Assembly (NCBI RefSeq): GCF_900110605.1
Contig: NZ_FOFI01000001.1
Location: 186,001 to 250,000 of the forward strand
Direction: 5' to 3'
Source: Epilithonimonas lactis
GTDB lineage: Bacteria; Bacteroidota; Bacteroidia; Flavobacteriales; Weeksellaceae
DNA: 64,000 nucleotides
How positions within the stretch are numbered: position 1 is the stretch's first letter; every line of letters starts with the position of its first letter. Both the position numbers and the translations under genes were made by a program. This document shows, one piece after another, positions 17,722 to 27,042 of this stretch. Below the pieces are notes generated by a model. The model saw only the letters and a list, made by a program, of their open reading frames with translations. It was not told where the DNA came from and searched no databases.

Positions 17722-18420
17722 TTATTTTTGGCTGTTGTCGACATTTTCCTTCTTTACATAATCACTGTAACTTCCTTGCGAATAGGTCTTTTGTTCTACG
17801 ATTCCCAACTTTGTTTCAGTTGGTTTCCAGTAATTTTGCTCAAATTTTTTAGAAAGCGTTAAAGAACATAACGGACTTTTGGTCATGATCTTCAGTTTTA
17901 CCGATGTGATGTAATTGATGTCAGAGAAAAAGAACTGAGGGATCTTCTCTTTTGATTCCTGCGTATCACCATTGATGTAGGTCACTATCCATTTGTACAG
18001 ATAGTCGTCTAAATTCTCATTAGGAAAAAAAGAAATGACAGATTCCGAAACCTTCACCTCTTTGAAGTCATTAATGAAAACGCCACAATTTTTGTCTGCT
18101 AACTCTTGCTTATTATCCACCACATCGATGACCTTTTCACATTGCAACAATCCTTTGTTGTTCAGGATTGACACGGAAATTGTACTTTGTCCAGGACTTG
18201 ATGCCTTGACTTTTATTGTATTCGATTTTGTATTGCCATCAACTGTCAAGTTTTGGTCAGAGGGCATTTTCCAGGAGTAGCATTCTTCACATTGTGCTTT
18301 CGCATCTACGGAAAAAGTGGCTGTTTCGTTGATTTTAATGGTGCTGTTCCCGGCAATAGTACATTGCCCAAAGGAAATGGTTGCCAGAGATCCGGCAGCC
18401 ACAATTAAGTATTTTTTCAT
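17722..18420 (-). CDS. secreted protein of unknown function, Ig/PKD-like
   Basis: The 232-residue protein has a signal peptide (MKKYLIVAAGSLATISFGQC). Beta-strand-rich sequence with several cysteines follows (CEECYSWKMPSD, LQCEKVIDVV, KNCGVFI, PLCSLTL). The phrase SSPGQSTISVSILNNKG is typical of PKD/Ig-like folds, in which W...G...VxV strands alternate. I recognise no family. The cysteine after FGQ could mark a lipoprotein but lacks the usual small-residue lipobox. It stands alone between the DUF2089 operon and the carboxylase gene, with its own terminator. A cell-envelope role is all that can be inferred. Confidence 0.65.
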   Translation of the reverse strand: MKKYLIVAAGSLATISFGQCTIAGNSTIKINETATFSVDAKAQCEECYSWKMPSDQNLTVDGNTKSNTIKVKASSPGQSTISVSILNNKGLLQCEKVIDVVDNKQELADKNCGVFINDFKEVKVSESVISFFPNENLDDYLYKWIVTYINGDTQESKEKIPQFFFSDINYITSVKLKIMTKSPLCSLTLSKKFEQNYWKPTETKLGIVEQKTYSQGSYSDYVKKENVDNSQK

Positions 18421-18457
18421 TGCTATCTATGTGTTTCATACAAAGATAGCTCAAATA

Positions 18458-20086
18458 TTATACCTGGATCACACCCAGATTGAATTTTTCTGTGATTGGA
18501 GAATGATTCGCGGCCTCGATTCCCATGCTGATCCATTTTCTGGTATCGACTGGGTTGATGATGGCATCTGTCCAAAGCCTTGCAGCCGCATAAGTTGGTT
18601 GTGTTTGTCTCGTGTAATCTTTCAATATTCTGTCCAGCAATTCTTTTCTGTCTTCATCGGTAATTTCTTTTCCTTGTTTTTTAAGCGCAGATTCCTGAAT
18701 TTGAAGCAATACTTTTCCAGCTTGCGAACCGCCCATCACCGCTAGTTCTGCCCACGGCCATGCAACGATCAGTCTAGGATCATAGGCTTTTCCACACATC
18801 GCGTAATTTCCTGCACCGTATGAATTTCCGGTAATGATCGTGAACTTTGGAACCACAGAATTCGCCACGGCGTTCACCATTTTTGCACCATCCTTGATGA
18901 TTCCGCCTTGTTCAGACTTGGAACCAACCATAAAGCCTGTAACATCTTGTAAGAAAACCAACGGGATTTTTCGCTGATTACAATTGGCAATGAATCTTGT
19001 CGCTTTGTCCGCAGAATCGGAATAGATCACACCTCCGAATTGCATTTCGCCTTTGCCGCTTTTTACCAGTTTTCTCTGGTTGGCAACGATTCCCACGCTC
19101 CAGCCATCAACTCTGGCTGTGCAGCAGATGATGCTTTTTCCGTAATCTGGCTTGTATTCTTCGTATTCGGAATTGTCGACCAGACATTTGATGATCTCTA
19201 AAGTGTCGTACTGTTCAGATCTAATGGCTGGCATGATTCCAAAGATATTATCTGGATTCTCTTTTGGAGGCGCACTTTCTATTCGGTCAAATCCAGCTTT
19301 GTCAAAGCCTCCAAGGGATTTCATGATGTTCTTGATCCTGTCCAAGGCATCTTTGTCGTCTTTGGCTTTGTAATCTACGACGCCAGAAATTGAGCTGTGC
19401 ATGGTTGCGCCGCCTAAGGCTTCATTATCAATTGATTCTCCGATGGCTGCTTTCACAAGATAACTTCCCGCTAGGAAAATACTTCCCGTTTTGTCCACGA
19501 TCATTGCTTCGTCGCTCATGATCGGGAGATAGGCGCCACCAGCCACACAACTTCCCATGATCGCAGAGATCTGAACAATTCCAGAGGAACTCATCTTCGC
19601 ATTGTTTCGGAAAATTCTTCCAAACATTTCTTTGTCTGGGAAGATCTCGTCCTGCAATGGTAAGAAAACACCAGCGGAATCTACGAGATAAATGATTGGC
19701 AAACGGTTTTCCATCGCGATTTCCTGAGCTCTCAGATTTTTCTTTCCGGTGATCGGAAACCAAGCGCCCGCTTTCACCGTTGCGTCATTGGCGACTACGA
19801 TGCATTGCCTTCCGGAAACATAACCTATCATCACAACTACGCCACCAGCAGGACATCCGCCTTGCTCTTCGTACATCTCGTAGCCTGCGAAAGCACCAAT
19901 TTCTATCGATTCAGAATTTTTATCGAAGAGATACTCCAATCTTTCTCGGACAGTCATTTTTCCTTGATCACGTTGTTTCTGGAGCGATTTTTCGCCGCCA
20001 CCCAATTTGATCTTTGCCAAGGTTTTCTTGATGTCAGAATATTTCAGTTTGTTGATATCTTCTCTTTTGTTGAATTCTAAATCCAT
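18458..20086 (-). CDS. acyl-CoA carboxylase carboxyltransferase (beta) subunit
   Basis: The 542-residue protein shows the two-domain carboxyltransferase fold of propionyl-/methylcrotonyl-CoA carboxylase beta subunits. It has the N-terminal RQCIVVANDATVKAG and the oxyanion-hole glycine stretch GSCVAGGAYLPIMSDEA. In the C-terminal half are FLQDVTGFMVGSKSEQGG and GNSYGAGNYAMCGKAYDPR. The enzyme transfers the carboxyl group from carboxybiotin to an acyl-CoA, in branched amino acid or propionate metabolism. I chose the ATG at 20086 (MDLEFNKREDINKL); the longer frame to 20158 adds 24 residues not typical of the family. No biotin carboxylase gene is adjacent. The exact acyl-CoA cannot be told; methylcrotonyl- or propionyl-CoA are the best guesses. 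Confidence 0.88.
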   Translation of the reverse strand: MDLEFNKREDINKLKYSDIKKTLAKIKLGGGEKSLQKQRDQGKMTVRERLEYLFDKNSESIEIGAFAGYEMYEEQGGCPAGGVVVMIGYVSGRQCIVVANDATVKAGAWFPITGKKNLRAQEIAMENRLPIIYLVDSAGVFLPLQDEIFPDKEMFGRIFRNNAKMSSSGIVQISAIMGSCVAGGAYLPIMSDEAMIVDKTGSIFLAGSYLVKAAIGESIDNEALGGATMHSSISGVVDYKAKDDKDALDRIKNIMKSLGGFDKAGFDRIESAPPKENPDNIFGIMPAIRSEQYDTLEIIKCLVDNSEYEEYKPDYGKSIICCTARVDGWSVGIVANQRKLVKSGKGEMQFGGVIYSDSADKATRFIANCNQRKIPLVFLQDVTGFMVGSKSEQGGIIKDGAKMVNAVANSVVPKFTIITGNSYGAGNYAMCGKAYDPRLIVAWPWAELAVMGGSQAGKVLLQIQESALKKQGKEITDEDRKELLDRILKDYTRQTQPTYAAARLWTDAIINPVDTRKWISMGIEAANHSPITEKFNLGVIQV

Positions 20087-20262
20087 TTTTGATTTTTCTT
20101 TGGCTCTAAAGATAAAATATTTTAAATAATCACAAAGCAGAAATGCTAATTGTTGCACTTTAGAATTTGATTTAAAATATAATTGCCTTTTTTCCGTTAT
20201 TAATCCAAATACAATAAATTTTTAGTTAGTTTATGTTATTTTAATAAGTTCTTTATTAAAGG

Positions 20263-20292
20263 ATCCGTATAATCCAATTATGCGGATTTTTT
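20263..20292 (+). terminator. orphan plus-strand terminator upstream of the EamA gene
   Basis: Stem ATCCGTATAAT / ATTATGCGGAT (one G-U pair) with a 3-base loop, followed by TTTTT. No plus-strand gene precedes it; the nearest upstream gene runs the other way. It could end a short transcript or an RNA starting in the 20160-20260 gap. Confidence 0.6.
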
Positions 20293-20348
20293 ATGCTCAA
20301 TTTCGTAGCAAATCTCAGTTTTAAACATAAAATCTGCAATATTTATCC

Positions 20349-20356
20349 TAATTTTG
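20349..20356 (+). promoter_or_regulatory. -7 promoter box of the EamA transporter gene
   Basis: TAATTTTG fits TAnnTTTG and lies 23 bases before the ATG at 20380. There is no clear -33 TTG at the usual distance. Confidence 0.45.
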
Positions 20357-20379
20357 CAGACTGAAAATCAATCATTCCA

Positions 20380-21279
20380 ATGAAGAATTCTTATTTGCTG
20401 AGGTTACATTTTATCGTGTTTTTATGGGGTTTCACAGCAATTCTTGGAAAATTGATCTTGGCGGAAGCTCAGGTTCTGGTCTTTTACAGAATGCTATTCG
20501 CTGCGATCTTTCTTTATTTATACATCAGACTGATCAAAAAAGAAAGCATCAAAGTTTCTAAAAACCTTCTACTTCAATTGGTAGCGATTGGCAGCGTCAT
20601 GGCTTTTCACTGGCTTTTCTTTTTTCAATCCATTAAAGTTTCAAATGTTTCTATCGCGTTGTCATGTCTATCATTATCAACCCTATTTGCATCCTTGATA
20701 GAACCTTTGGTGTACCGCAGAAAACCCGATTGGGTAGAAGTTGTCATCGGACTTATCATTGTGGTCTGTATTTCTATGATCTTCAATGCGGAACTTAAAT
20801 ATAAGGAAGGAATCATCTACGGAATTCTTTGTGCGTTTTGTGGGACAATATTTTCAGTTTTCAATGGAAAGATCTTTGGGAAAACCAGTTCTGGAAATAT
20901 TATTTTTTATGAGATTGCTGGTGGATGGTTAATTATCAGCTTGTTTTTTCTTTTTACAGGACAAATTTCTTATGTCAGCGAAATAAGTTATACCGATATT
21001 GCGTTAGTACTATTGCTGGCTTCTGTTTTCACCGCTTACCCGATGTTCGAAAGTGTGAAATTGATGAAATTCATTTCGCCTTTTACATTGATCCTGACTG
21101 TGAATTTGGAACCTGTTTATGGGATTATCCTAGCTTTTTTTATCTTTGGAGCATCTGAGCATATGAGTCCTGTTTTTTATATTGCATCGTTCGTCATGAT
21201 CGCATCGATTGTGGTCAACGGGATCATCAAATCAAGAAGAAAAAAGGAGGTTACCATTACAGAAACCGAAACTCTGTAA
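20380..21279 (+). CDS. DMT-superfamily EamA-type inner-membrane transporter
   Basis: The 299-residue protein has ten hydrophobic helices in two repeats, the EamA pattern. The first half starts LHFIVFLWGFTAILGKLI and contains VLVFYRMLFAAIFLYLYI. The second contains GIIYGILCAFCGTIFSVFNG and ends FFIFGASEHMSPVFYIASF before a basic, Lys/Arg-rich tail. EamA proteins export amino acids or other metabolites, or import nucleotide sugars. The substrate cannot be read from the sequence. The next gene (PorV-like) begins 10 bases downstream on the same strand, so they may be co-transcribed, although their roles look unrelated. Confidence 0.85.
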   Translation: MKNSYLLRLHFIVFLWGFTAILGKLILAEAQVLVFYRMLFAAIFLYLYIRLIKKESIKVSKNLLLQLVAIGSVMAFHWLFFFQSIKVSNVSIALSCLSLSTLFASLIEPLVYRRKPDWVEVVIGLIIVVCISMIFNAELKYKEGIIYGILCAFCGTIFSVFNGKIFGKTSSGNIIFYEIAGGWLIISLFFLFTGQISYVSEISYTDIALVLLLASVFTAYPMFESVKLMKFISPFTLILTVNLEPVYGIILAFFIFGASEHMSPVFYIASFVMIASIVVNGIIKSRRKKEVTITETETL

Positions 21280-21289
21280 ACACGAATTA

Positions 21290-22372
21290 ATGAGAAGAAT
21301 TTTATTTTTTTTACTGATCATTTCAACCCAATTCTCTGATGCACAGATCATCAGAAAATATTCCAATGAGTTCCTGAATATCGGAGCAGGCGCTAGAGGC
21401 CTTGGAATGGGTGGTGCAGTGGTTTCCAATCAGGATGATGTCTATTCACCGATGTGGAATCCCGCAGGTTTGATGAAGATCGACAGGGACTGGCAAGTTG
21501 CCGCCATGCACGCAGAATACTTCGAATCTATTGCCAAATATGACTATTTATCTTACGCCAAACCCTTGGATTATGGGAATGGTGTTTTCGCAATTTCATT
21601 GGTAAGATTAGGTGTTGATAACATTCTTAATACAACACAATTAATTGACTCAGAAGGGAATATTGATTATGATAAGATCAGTTCCTTCTCGACCTCAGAT
21701 TATGCGGCTTTATTTTCCTACGCTTTTCACCCGAACGGGAATCAGAAATTAGATGTTGGTGCAACAGCAAAGATCGTTTACAGAAATGTCGGGAAATTTG
21801 CAAGCGGCTATGGTTTCGGTTTTGATGTGGGCGCGATCTATCACTCAGATACAGATTGGAATTACGGTTTCATGCTGAGAGATGCGACTACGACAGTTAA
21901 CTTCTGGACCATCAATCAAAAAGAATTATCCGCAGTGGTGAATGGCGAAGAGTTCAACCCGGCGCCAACGGACAAGATGGAGATCACAATGCCAAAATTG
22001 AATGTCGGGATCAGTAAAACATTCGAGTTCAACAGAGATTTGAAGTTGCTACCAGAAGCTGGTGTCAATATAGATTTTGCAAAAACAGCGGCTTTGGTTT
22101 CTACTGATTTTGCAAGTATCACACCTTATGCAGGTGGCGAATTGATCTTTCAGGATATGATCTTCGTAAGATTGGGTTTCAACAGATTTCAAACGATTTC
22201 CGATATCGAGGATCTAAAACGTAAAGTTTCTTTCCAGCCAAGCGCAGGAATTGGGATCAAATATAAAGGTCTAACGTTGGACTATGCGATCACCAATTCT
22301 GGAATCGGCGGTTCCAATTTCTACTCCAATTTCTTTTCTTTGAAATTGGATATGCAGGGTTTTAGAAACTAA
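21290..22372 (+). CDS. PorV/PorQ-family outer-membrane beta-barrel protein
   Basis: The 360-residue protein has a signal peptide (MRRILFFLLIISTQFSDAQ). The hallmark of the PorV/FadL-like family follows: EFLNIGAGARGLGMGGAVVS, then YSPMWNPAGL. The remainder consists of amphipathic beta strands ending FFSLKLDMQGF. PorV is the outer-membrane shuttle that carries T9SS cargo from the translocon to the sortase. This one may be PorV itself, PorV2 or another paralogue. I chose the ATG at 21290 since the upstream in-frame codons overlap the EamA gene. The next gene is a large T9SS cargo protein, 17 bases downstream, which supports a link with T9SS. Confidence 0.82.
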   Translation: MRRILFFLLIISTQFSDAQIIRKYSNEFLNIGAGARGLGMGGAVVSNQDDVYSPMWNPAGLMKIDRDWQVAAMHAEYFESIAKYDYLSYAKPLDYGNGVFAISLVRLGVDNILNTTQLIDSEGNIDYDKISSFSTSDYAALFSYAFHPNGNQKLDVGATAKIVYRNVGKFASGYGFGFDVGAIYHSDTDWNYGFMLRDATTTVNFWTINQKELSAVVNGEEFNPAPTDKMEITMPKLNVGISKTFEFNRDLKLLPEAGVNIDFAKTAALVSTDFASITPYAGGELIFQDMIFVRLGFNRFQTISDIEDLKRKVSFQPSAGIGIKYKGLTLDYAITNSGIGGSNFYSNFFSLKLDMQGFRN

Positions 22373-22389
22373 TTAATCACTTTTACTTT

Positions 22390-25353
22390 ATGAAAAAATT
22401 TTTACTATTTGTCTCTTTTGTGGTGATAATCCTTCATCCTGCTCAAAGCATTACGGCAAAGCTCAATGAGATCAATTTTCAGGGTTCAAGCATGCCTTAC
22501 TTCACTGTAAAATATAAAGGTCAATTGATTTTCACTGCCGAAAATGCAGATACTGGTAGAGAACTCTGGGGCTATGATCTGGGTAGTGGGAAATCTAAAT
22601 TGATAAAGGATATTTTCCCTAACAGTAATAGTGGGATAGATTCTGATCCTTTCTTCAATGTTTTGAATGACAAGCTGTATTTTGTCGGAAGAACGAGCTT
22701 TTCAAACTACAGATTATTCTCGACCAACGGAACAGAAGCAGGAACAGAAATGGTTTTTACATTCCCTGCAGAATTATCCTATATTGATAAAGTAGTGATG
22801 GCAGGAGATAAGATTTTTATCTTGGCGAATTATCAATTATGGGTAAGCGACGGAACAAGCACAGGCACTAAATTGTTAAAAACCTTCGGAACATATACCA
22901 GTGGATCTGTTGATTTGAGGATTTTTGGAAACAAAATTGTTACTGCTATTGATGACGGCATCAATGGAAAACATGCTTGGATCTCTGATGGAACAACAGC
23001 CGGAACTTTCCTTTTGAAAAAAATATCAGCTACCGGAAGCAGTATCGGAAATGATTTCGATATCGTAGTCTTTAATAATAAATTTTATTTCTACGCTTAC
23101 GATACAGAGTCTGCACTTTGGGAATCTGATGGGACTGTAAATGGTACCAAAAAATTCACTAATAAAGTCAATGGCAGTTTTATACAAGGTTTTGCTCTTG
23201 GTGATAATTTTGTCTTTGGCGGTAGAGACTCGGCGAATGGCATGGAACCTTGGATAAGCGATGGAACAGTCGATGGTACTAAGTTGATAAAAGATGTTGT
23301 GCCGGGTGTGTGGGGAAGTATCGGGATCAATTCTAAGGTTGTAAGGTATAAAAATAAAATTGCTTTCGATATTATTAATAATTCTGGAGATTTTCAAATT
23401 TGGGAAACAGACGGAACTTTCGCAGGAACCAAACAAATAGTAATTACGGATGCAACTTTAACGAGTCCGAAACTTTACAAGGCTTCTACTGACAGTACTG
23501 AACTTCTTATTACAACGGCTAATGCAGGAAACAATTTTTGGATCTATGATGACGAAAATGGACTGTCCAAAATCCCGAATCTGATACCCACAATTTATAC
23601 AGAGGCTGCCAATAACTTTATTGATATAGATAATTTTGTTTATATGACAGCTGTTGGCCAAGCAAATGGAGCAGAAATTTTTAAAATCAATAAGCAAAGC
23701 AGAGAAGTTTCTTTGGTTACAGATGTCAATTCCAGTCAGAGTGCAAATCCTCAGGGATTCATCAAAAATACCAACGGGTTGATCGTTGCTGCAGATGATG
23801 GTGTTTTTGGAAATCAATTCTATAAAATTAACCCCGATACAGGCGAGAAAACGCTTATAAAAATATTGAGTAATCCTTTAAGCGGAGAAAGAGCCACGCT
23901 TTCCAACAAAGGTTTGATAAAATTGGGGAACGATATTTATCAAAAGGGAACTTTAGGTGTCAATACGCCAAACGGAAATTATTCACTCTTTGCAAAAACT
24001 GATGGAACAGCTGAAAATACAAACTTTGTCAAATATCCTAACAACACTTTTAACTCAATAGGAGACATTTTTGAGAATCTAAATGATGAATACCTCGTGT
24101 TTTCTGCAAACGAGCCGCTTAAAGGGACTGAACTTTACAGGATCAAAAAAGGTTCGGCAGAAATAGAATTGTTGAAAGATATCTCTACAAATGAAGGCGG
24201 AGGTCTTTATAATGTAGATTCAAAGACGGTGATTGTCAATGGTTTTCTATATTTTATTGCCAGAGAAAATAATTTGAGAACGATTTGGAAAACCGATGGA
24301 ACACCAGAAAATACCCAAAGTGTAATTAGTTTTATTGATAACAATTTCGACGGTAATCCCAAAATATTAGGGAGTTATGATGGCAAAATTTTGATTTCAA
24401 AAAGTGTCTATTATCAAGGGATAGAATATCAATCTGAATTGTACATCTCAGATGGAACCCAGTCAAACACAACATTATTAAAAAGTCAATCCTCGCAGTA
24501 TTTCAATCCTGAATCAATTAATGATATCGGAACTCAGTTTAAGGAAGAATTTTACTACACTACTAAAAGTGGAGTTTTCAAAACAGATGGAACCGCAGAA
24601 AACACGAAGACGGTATATTCTGCTAATGGAATTTCGGATTTTTATAGAGGCTATAATAGGATGACGGTGTGTGGAGATAATTTATTTATTGGTTTTGGAA
24701 GTAGAGAGAGCAGTTATTACGATGGTACTTATGACAAGATCTATGAACTTTGGAGAACGGATGGGAACACCAATACTAATCAAGTTTATAAAGTTCAGAA
24801 CCAGTCAGGAATGGATGATTATATCAAAGATCTCAAATGCATCAATAATTATGTTTACTTTACTAAAACTAATGACAGCAAAATCTGGAGAACCAATGGT
24901 AATACAACAGAAAATGTCGCATTGTCAATTGATGTGATCGACGAAGAACCTTTCAATTCTGATAAAAATGAATTTATAGGAGATCTGTTTTTGTCTGATA
25001 ACAAACTTCTGTTTACTGCGAATACTAGAAAAAAAGGTGTAGAACTTTATTCAGTGACCACAGAATTGCCGGTTTATCTTAATGTGATCGATGCAGATAC
25101 AAATTCCGTTCAAAAACTAAAACTTCTATTATATCCAAATCCAGCTTCAGATCTTGTGAAGATAAAAGATGCTTCTGCAATCAAAGCAGAGTCGTTTGCA
25201 ATCTATGACTATTCTGGAAAAGTGGTTTCTGAAGGAAAATATACAGGCGAAGATCAAGGTATTAACATTTCAATGTTGAACAAAGGCATTTATGTGATTC
25301 AAGTGAAAACAAAAACAGGTCAATCATACGCACAAAAATTAATTAAAAATTAA
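22390..25353 (+). CDS. large secreted protein with ELWxxDGT-type repeats and T9SS type A tail
   Basis: The 987-residue protein has a signal peptide (MKKFLLFVSFVVIILHPAQS) and at least ten copies of a degenerate unit whose core reads LW.SDGT..GT, such as LWVSDGTSTGTKLL, AWISDGTTAGTFLL, IWETDGTFAGT and FKTDGTAENT. They are spaced about 45-80 residues apart, as expected for beta-propeller-like or hyalin-like repeat proteins. The last 80 residues form a type A T9SS domain (LLYPNPASDLVKI ... GIYVIQV ... KLIKN). The passenger has no catalytic motif. It lies 17 bases after the PorV-like gene and shortly before a small secreted-protein gene, and the three may form an operon. It is probably a surface or secreted protein; the function is unknown. 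Confidence 0.85.
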   Translation: MKKFLLFVSFVVIILHPAQSITAKLNEINFQGSSMPYFTVKYKGQLIFTAENADTGRELWGYDLGSGKSKLIKDIFPNSNSGIDSDPFFNVLNDKLYFVGRTSFSNYRLFSTNGTEAGTEMVFTFPAELSYIDKVVMAGDKIFILANYQLWVSDGTSTGTKLLKTFGTYTSGSVDLRIFGNKIVTAIDDGINGKHAWISDGTTAGTFLLKKISATGSSIGNDFDIVVFNNKFYFYAYDTESALWESDGTVNGTKKFTNKVNGSFIQGFALGDNFVFGGRDSANGMEPWISDGTVDGTKLIKDVVPGVWGSIGINSKVVRYKNKIAFDIINNSGDFQIWETDGTFAGTKQIVITDATLTSPKLYKASTDSTELLITTANAGNNFWIYDDENGLSKIPNLIPTIYTEAANNFIDIDNFVYMTAVGQANGAEIFKINKQSREVSLVTDVNSSQSANPQGFIKNTNGLIVAADDGVFGNQFYKINPDTGEKTLIKILSNPLSGERATLSNKGLIKLGNDIYQKGTLGVNTPNGNYSLFAKTDGTAENTNFVKYPNNTFNSIGDIFENLNDEYLVFSANEPLKGTELYRIKKGSAEIELLKDISTNEGGGLYNVDSKTVIVNGFLYFIARENNLRTIWKTDGTPENTQSVISFIDNNFDGNPKILGSYDGKILISKSVYYQGIEYQSELYISDGTQSNTTLLKSQSSQYFNPESINDIGTQFKEEFYYTTKSGVFKTDGTAENTKTVYSANGISDFYRGYNRMTVCGDNLFIGFGSRESSYYDGTYDKIYELWRTDGNTNTNQVYKVQNQSGMDDYIKDLKCINNYVYFTKTNDSKIWRTNGNTTENVALSIDVIDEEPFNSDKNEFIGDLFLSDNKLLFTANTRKKGVELYSVTTELPVYLNVIDADTNSVQKLKLLLYPNPASDLVKIKDASAIKAESFAIYDYSGKVVSEGKYTGEDQGINISMLNKGIYVIQVKTKTGQSYAQKLIKN

Positions 25354-25393
25354 GTCGAAACATATTTAGGATTTGACCATTAAACTTACAATT

Positions 25394-26191
25394 ATGAAAA
25401 AAGTAGCCACTTTATTATCGATTATTTTAATAACATTGATAAAAGCACAGGCCGTTTCTGATTACAGATATATTTTGGTTCCGGCAGAACTGAGTGATTT
25501 CAAAGAGAACAAATCATATGGTTTGGATACGATTCTTGAAAATTCTCTAAAAGGAAAAAAATATACGATTCTTTCGGAGAACAAATCCACCTGGCCAGCA
25601 GACGCCCTTGGAAATTCTTGCAAAGTTTTGACTGCTGATATTTTGAATGATAAAAGTATGTTCAGAAACAAGATCATCCTGCAGTTCAAAGATTGTAACA
25701 ATCAAGTGATTTTGGCGGAAAAAGCTAGCAGTTCAATAAAAGAATTTGAACCTGGGTACAAAGATGCTTTGAAGTTGGCTTTAGGTAAAATTCCTGTTTC
25801 TAATCCATCTTCAAAAATTGAAAATCTTGCTGATGTAAAACCTCAAGAGACCATCAAACCACAGGAAACAGTAAAACCGCAGGAAGCCATCAAAACTATA
25901 CCGGAAACAAAACCAAAAGAAACCACTTCTCAGACCGCCACTGCTCAAAGATATACAAAAGGTAATCTATCCTTACAAAAGATCCAGATTGCAGAAGATC
26001 AATTCATTTTGGTAGATGGAAACAGTTCTGTGCCTTTTGCCACGTTCAAATCTACTGCTAAGAAAGATGTTTACAGAGTGAAATTAGGCTCAGGAGAATC
26101 CACAATCGCTTACTATGAAAATGGAAATATCATCATCGAAATGCCAAAAAGCAACGGCGAATTTTCCAACGAAATTTTTACCGCTAATTAA
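25394..26191 (+). CDS. secreted protein with Pro-Gln-Glu repeat linker
   Basis: The 265-residue protein has a signal peptide (MKKVATLLSIILITLIKAQA). An N-terminal domain of about 120 residues carries two cysteines (NSCKVL, FKDCNNQ). A low-complexity linker of PQET/PQEA units then runs from about residue 150 to 185, followed by a C-terminal beta-rich domain of about 75 residues. The linker looks like a flexible spacer between two folded parts. I recognise no family. It is 40 bases downstream of the ELWxxDGT protein gene, so it may share its transcript. I used the ATG at 25394 rather than a TTG at 25373. It has no T9SS tail, so it is likely periplasmic. Confidence 0.7.
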   Translation: MKKVATLLSIILITLIKAQAVSDYRYILVPAELSDFKENKSYGLDTILENSLKGKKYTILSENKSTWPADALGNSCKVLTADILNDKSMFRNKIILQFKDCNNQVILAEKASSSIKEFEPGYKDALKLALGKIPVSNPSSKIENLADVKPQETIKPQETVKPQEAIKTIPETKPKETTSQTATAQRYTKGNLSLQKIQIAEDQFILVDGNSSVPFATFKSTAKKDVYRVKLGSGESTIAYYENGNIIIEMPKSNGEFSNEIFTAN

Positions 26192-26220
26192 TTTGGGTAA
26201 GATTTTAATTAACAAAATAG

Positions 26221-26251
26221 AAAAAGGTCAGAAGCAATTCTGACCTTTTTT
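26221..26251. terminator. bidirectional terminator before the peroxiredoxin gene
   Basis: Perfect stem AAAAAGGTCAGAA / TTCTGACCTTTTT with loop GCAA. It serves both converging genes. Confidence 0.85.
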
Positions 26252-26263
26252 ATTTTTAAAGAT

Positions 26264-26899
26264 TTATTTATTTGGCTGAGGTGTGTAGCGCAAATATGGT
26301 TTGATGACCTTCACACCTTTCACAAATTTTTTCTCCGCATCTTCCTGAGAAACTGCCGGTGGAATGATGACATCGTCGCCGTCTTTCCAATCTACTGGTG
26401 TTGCAACACCGTAGCCATCCACCAATTGTAGAGAATCTAAAACCCTCAATATTTCAGTGAAATTTCGGCCTGTAGAAGCAGGATAAGTGATGATCAACCG
26501 TACTTTTTTATTTGGGTCGATGATGAGTAGGGACCTCACAGTCAATGAGGCGTTGGCGTTGGGATGGATGAAATCATACAACTCAGAAACTTTTTTGTCC
26601 TGATCCGCAATGATGGGAAATTCAACTTCCGTATTTTGAGTTTCGTTGATGTCAAGGATCCAACCTTTGTGATTCTCGATTCCATCGACGCTCAAGGCAA
26701 TCACTTTTGTATTTCTTTTATCAAATTCGGGTTTCAGTTCTGATGTTTTACCAAGTTCCGTGGTGCAAACCGGTGTGTAATCTGCAGGATGTGAAAATAA
26801 GATTCCCCAAGAATCACCTAGGTAATCGTAAAAGTTAAGTTTTCCAAGACTGCTTTCTGCATCGAAATCCGGAGCGGTGTCACCAAGTTTTATAGACAT
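26264..26899 (-). CDS. 1-Cys peroxiredoxin (Prx6 type)
   Basis: The 211-residue protein is a peroxiredoxin of the Prx6 subfamily. The peroxidatic site is PVCTTELG with Cys 45, preceded by FSHPADYTP. The long C-terminal arm includes PASTGRNFTEILRVLDSLQL and VDWKDGDDVIIPP, characteristic of 1-Cys enzymes. It reduces hydrogen and organic peroxides in the cytoplasm, probably with a low-molecular-weight thiol or thioredoxin as reductant. The bacillithiol gene bshA is about 3 kb away, which fits a thiol-based redox theme but does not prove a link. It is a single gene. Confidence 0.93.
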   Translation of the reverse strand: MSIKLGDTAPDFDAESSLGKLNFYDYLGDSWGILFSHPADYTPVCTTELGKTSELKPEFDKRNTKVIALSVDGIENHKGWILDINETQNTEVEFPIIADQDKKVSELYDFIHPNANASLTVRSLLIIDPNKKVRLIITYPASTGRNFTEILRVLDSLQLVDGYGVATPVDWKDGDDVIIPPAVSQEDAEKKFVKGVKVIKPYLRYTPQPNK

Positions 26900-26987
26900 A
26901 TTTTAATATTTTTTTGATTAATGGATAACAAATTTAATAAATAAAATTTCAATTCATACTAGATTAGTATTATTTATTTTTAACAAT

Positions 26988-27020
26988 AAAAAAACCATTC
27001 AGAAAATTCTAAATGGTTTT
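26988..27020 (-). terminator. terminator after the 170-residue lipoprotein gene
   Basis: Stem AAAACCATT-AGAA / TTCT-AATGGTTTT with one mismatch and a short loop; a T-run follows on the minus strand. Confidence 0.7.
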
Positions 27021-27042
27021 AATATTTTAGGCAAAAGCTGGA

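Noticed and set aside
20087-20158. 24-residue extension of the acyl-CoA carboxylase frame
   Set aside because: The family begins near MDLEFNKREDINKL; the extension is hydrophobic and covers a likely promoter (TATCTTTA).
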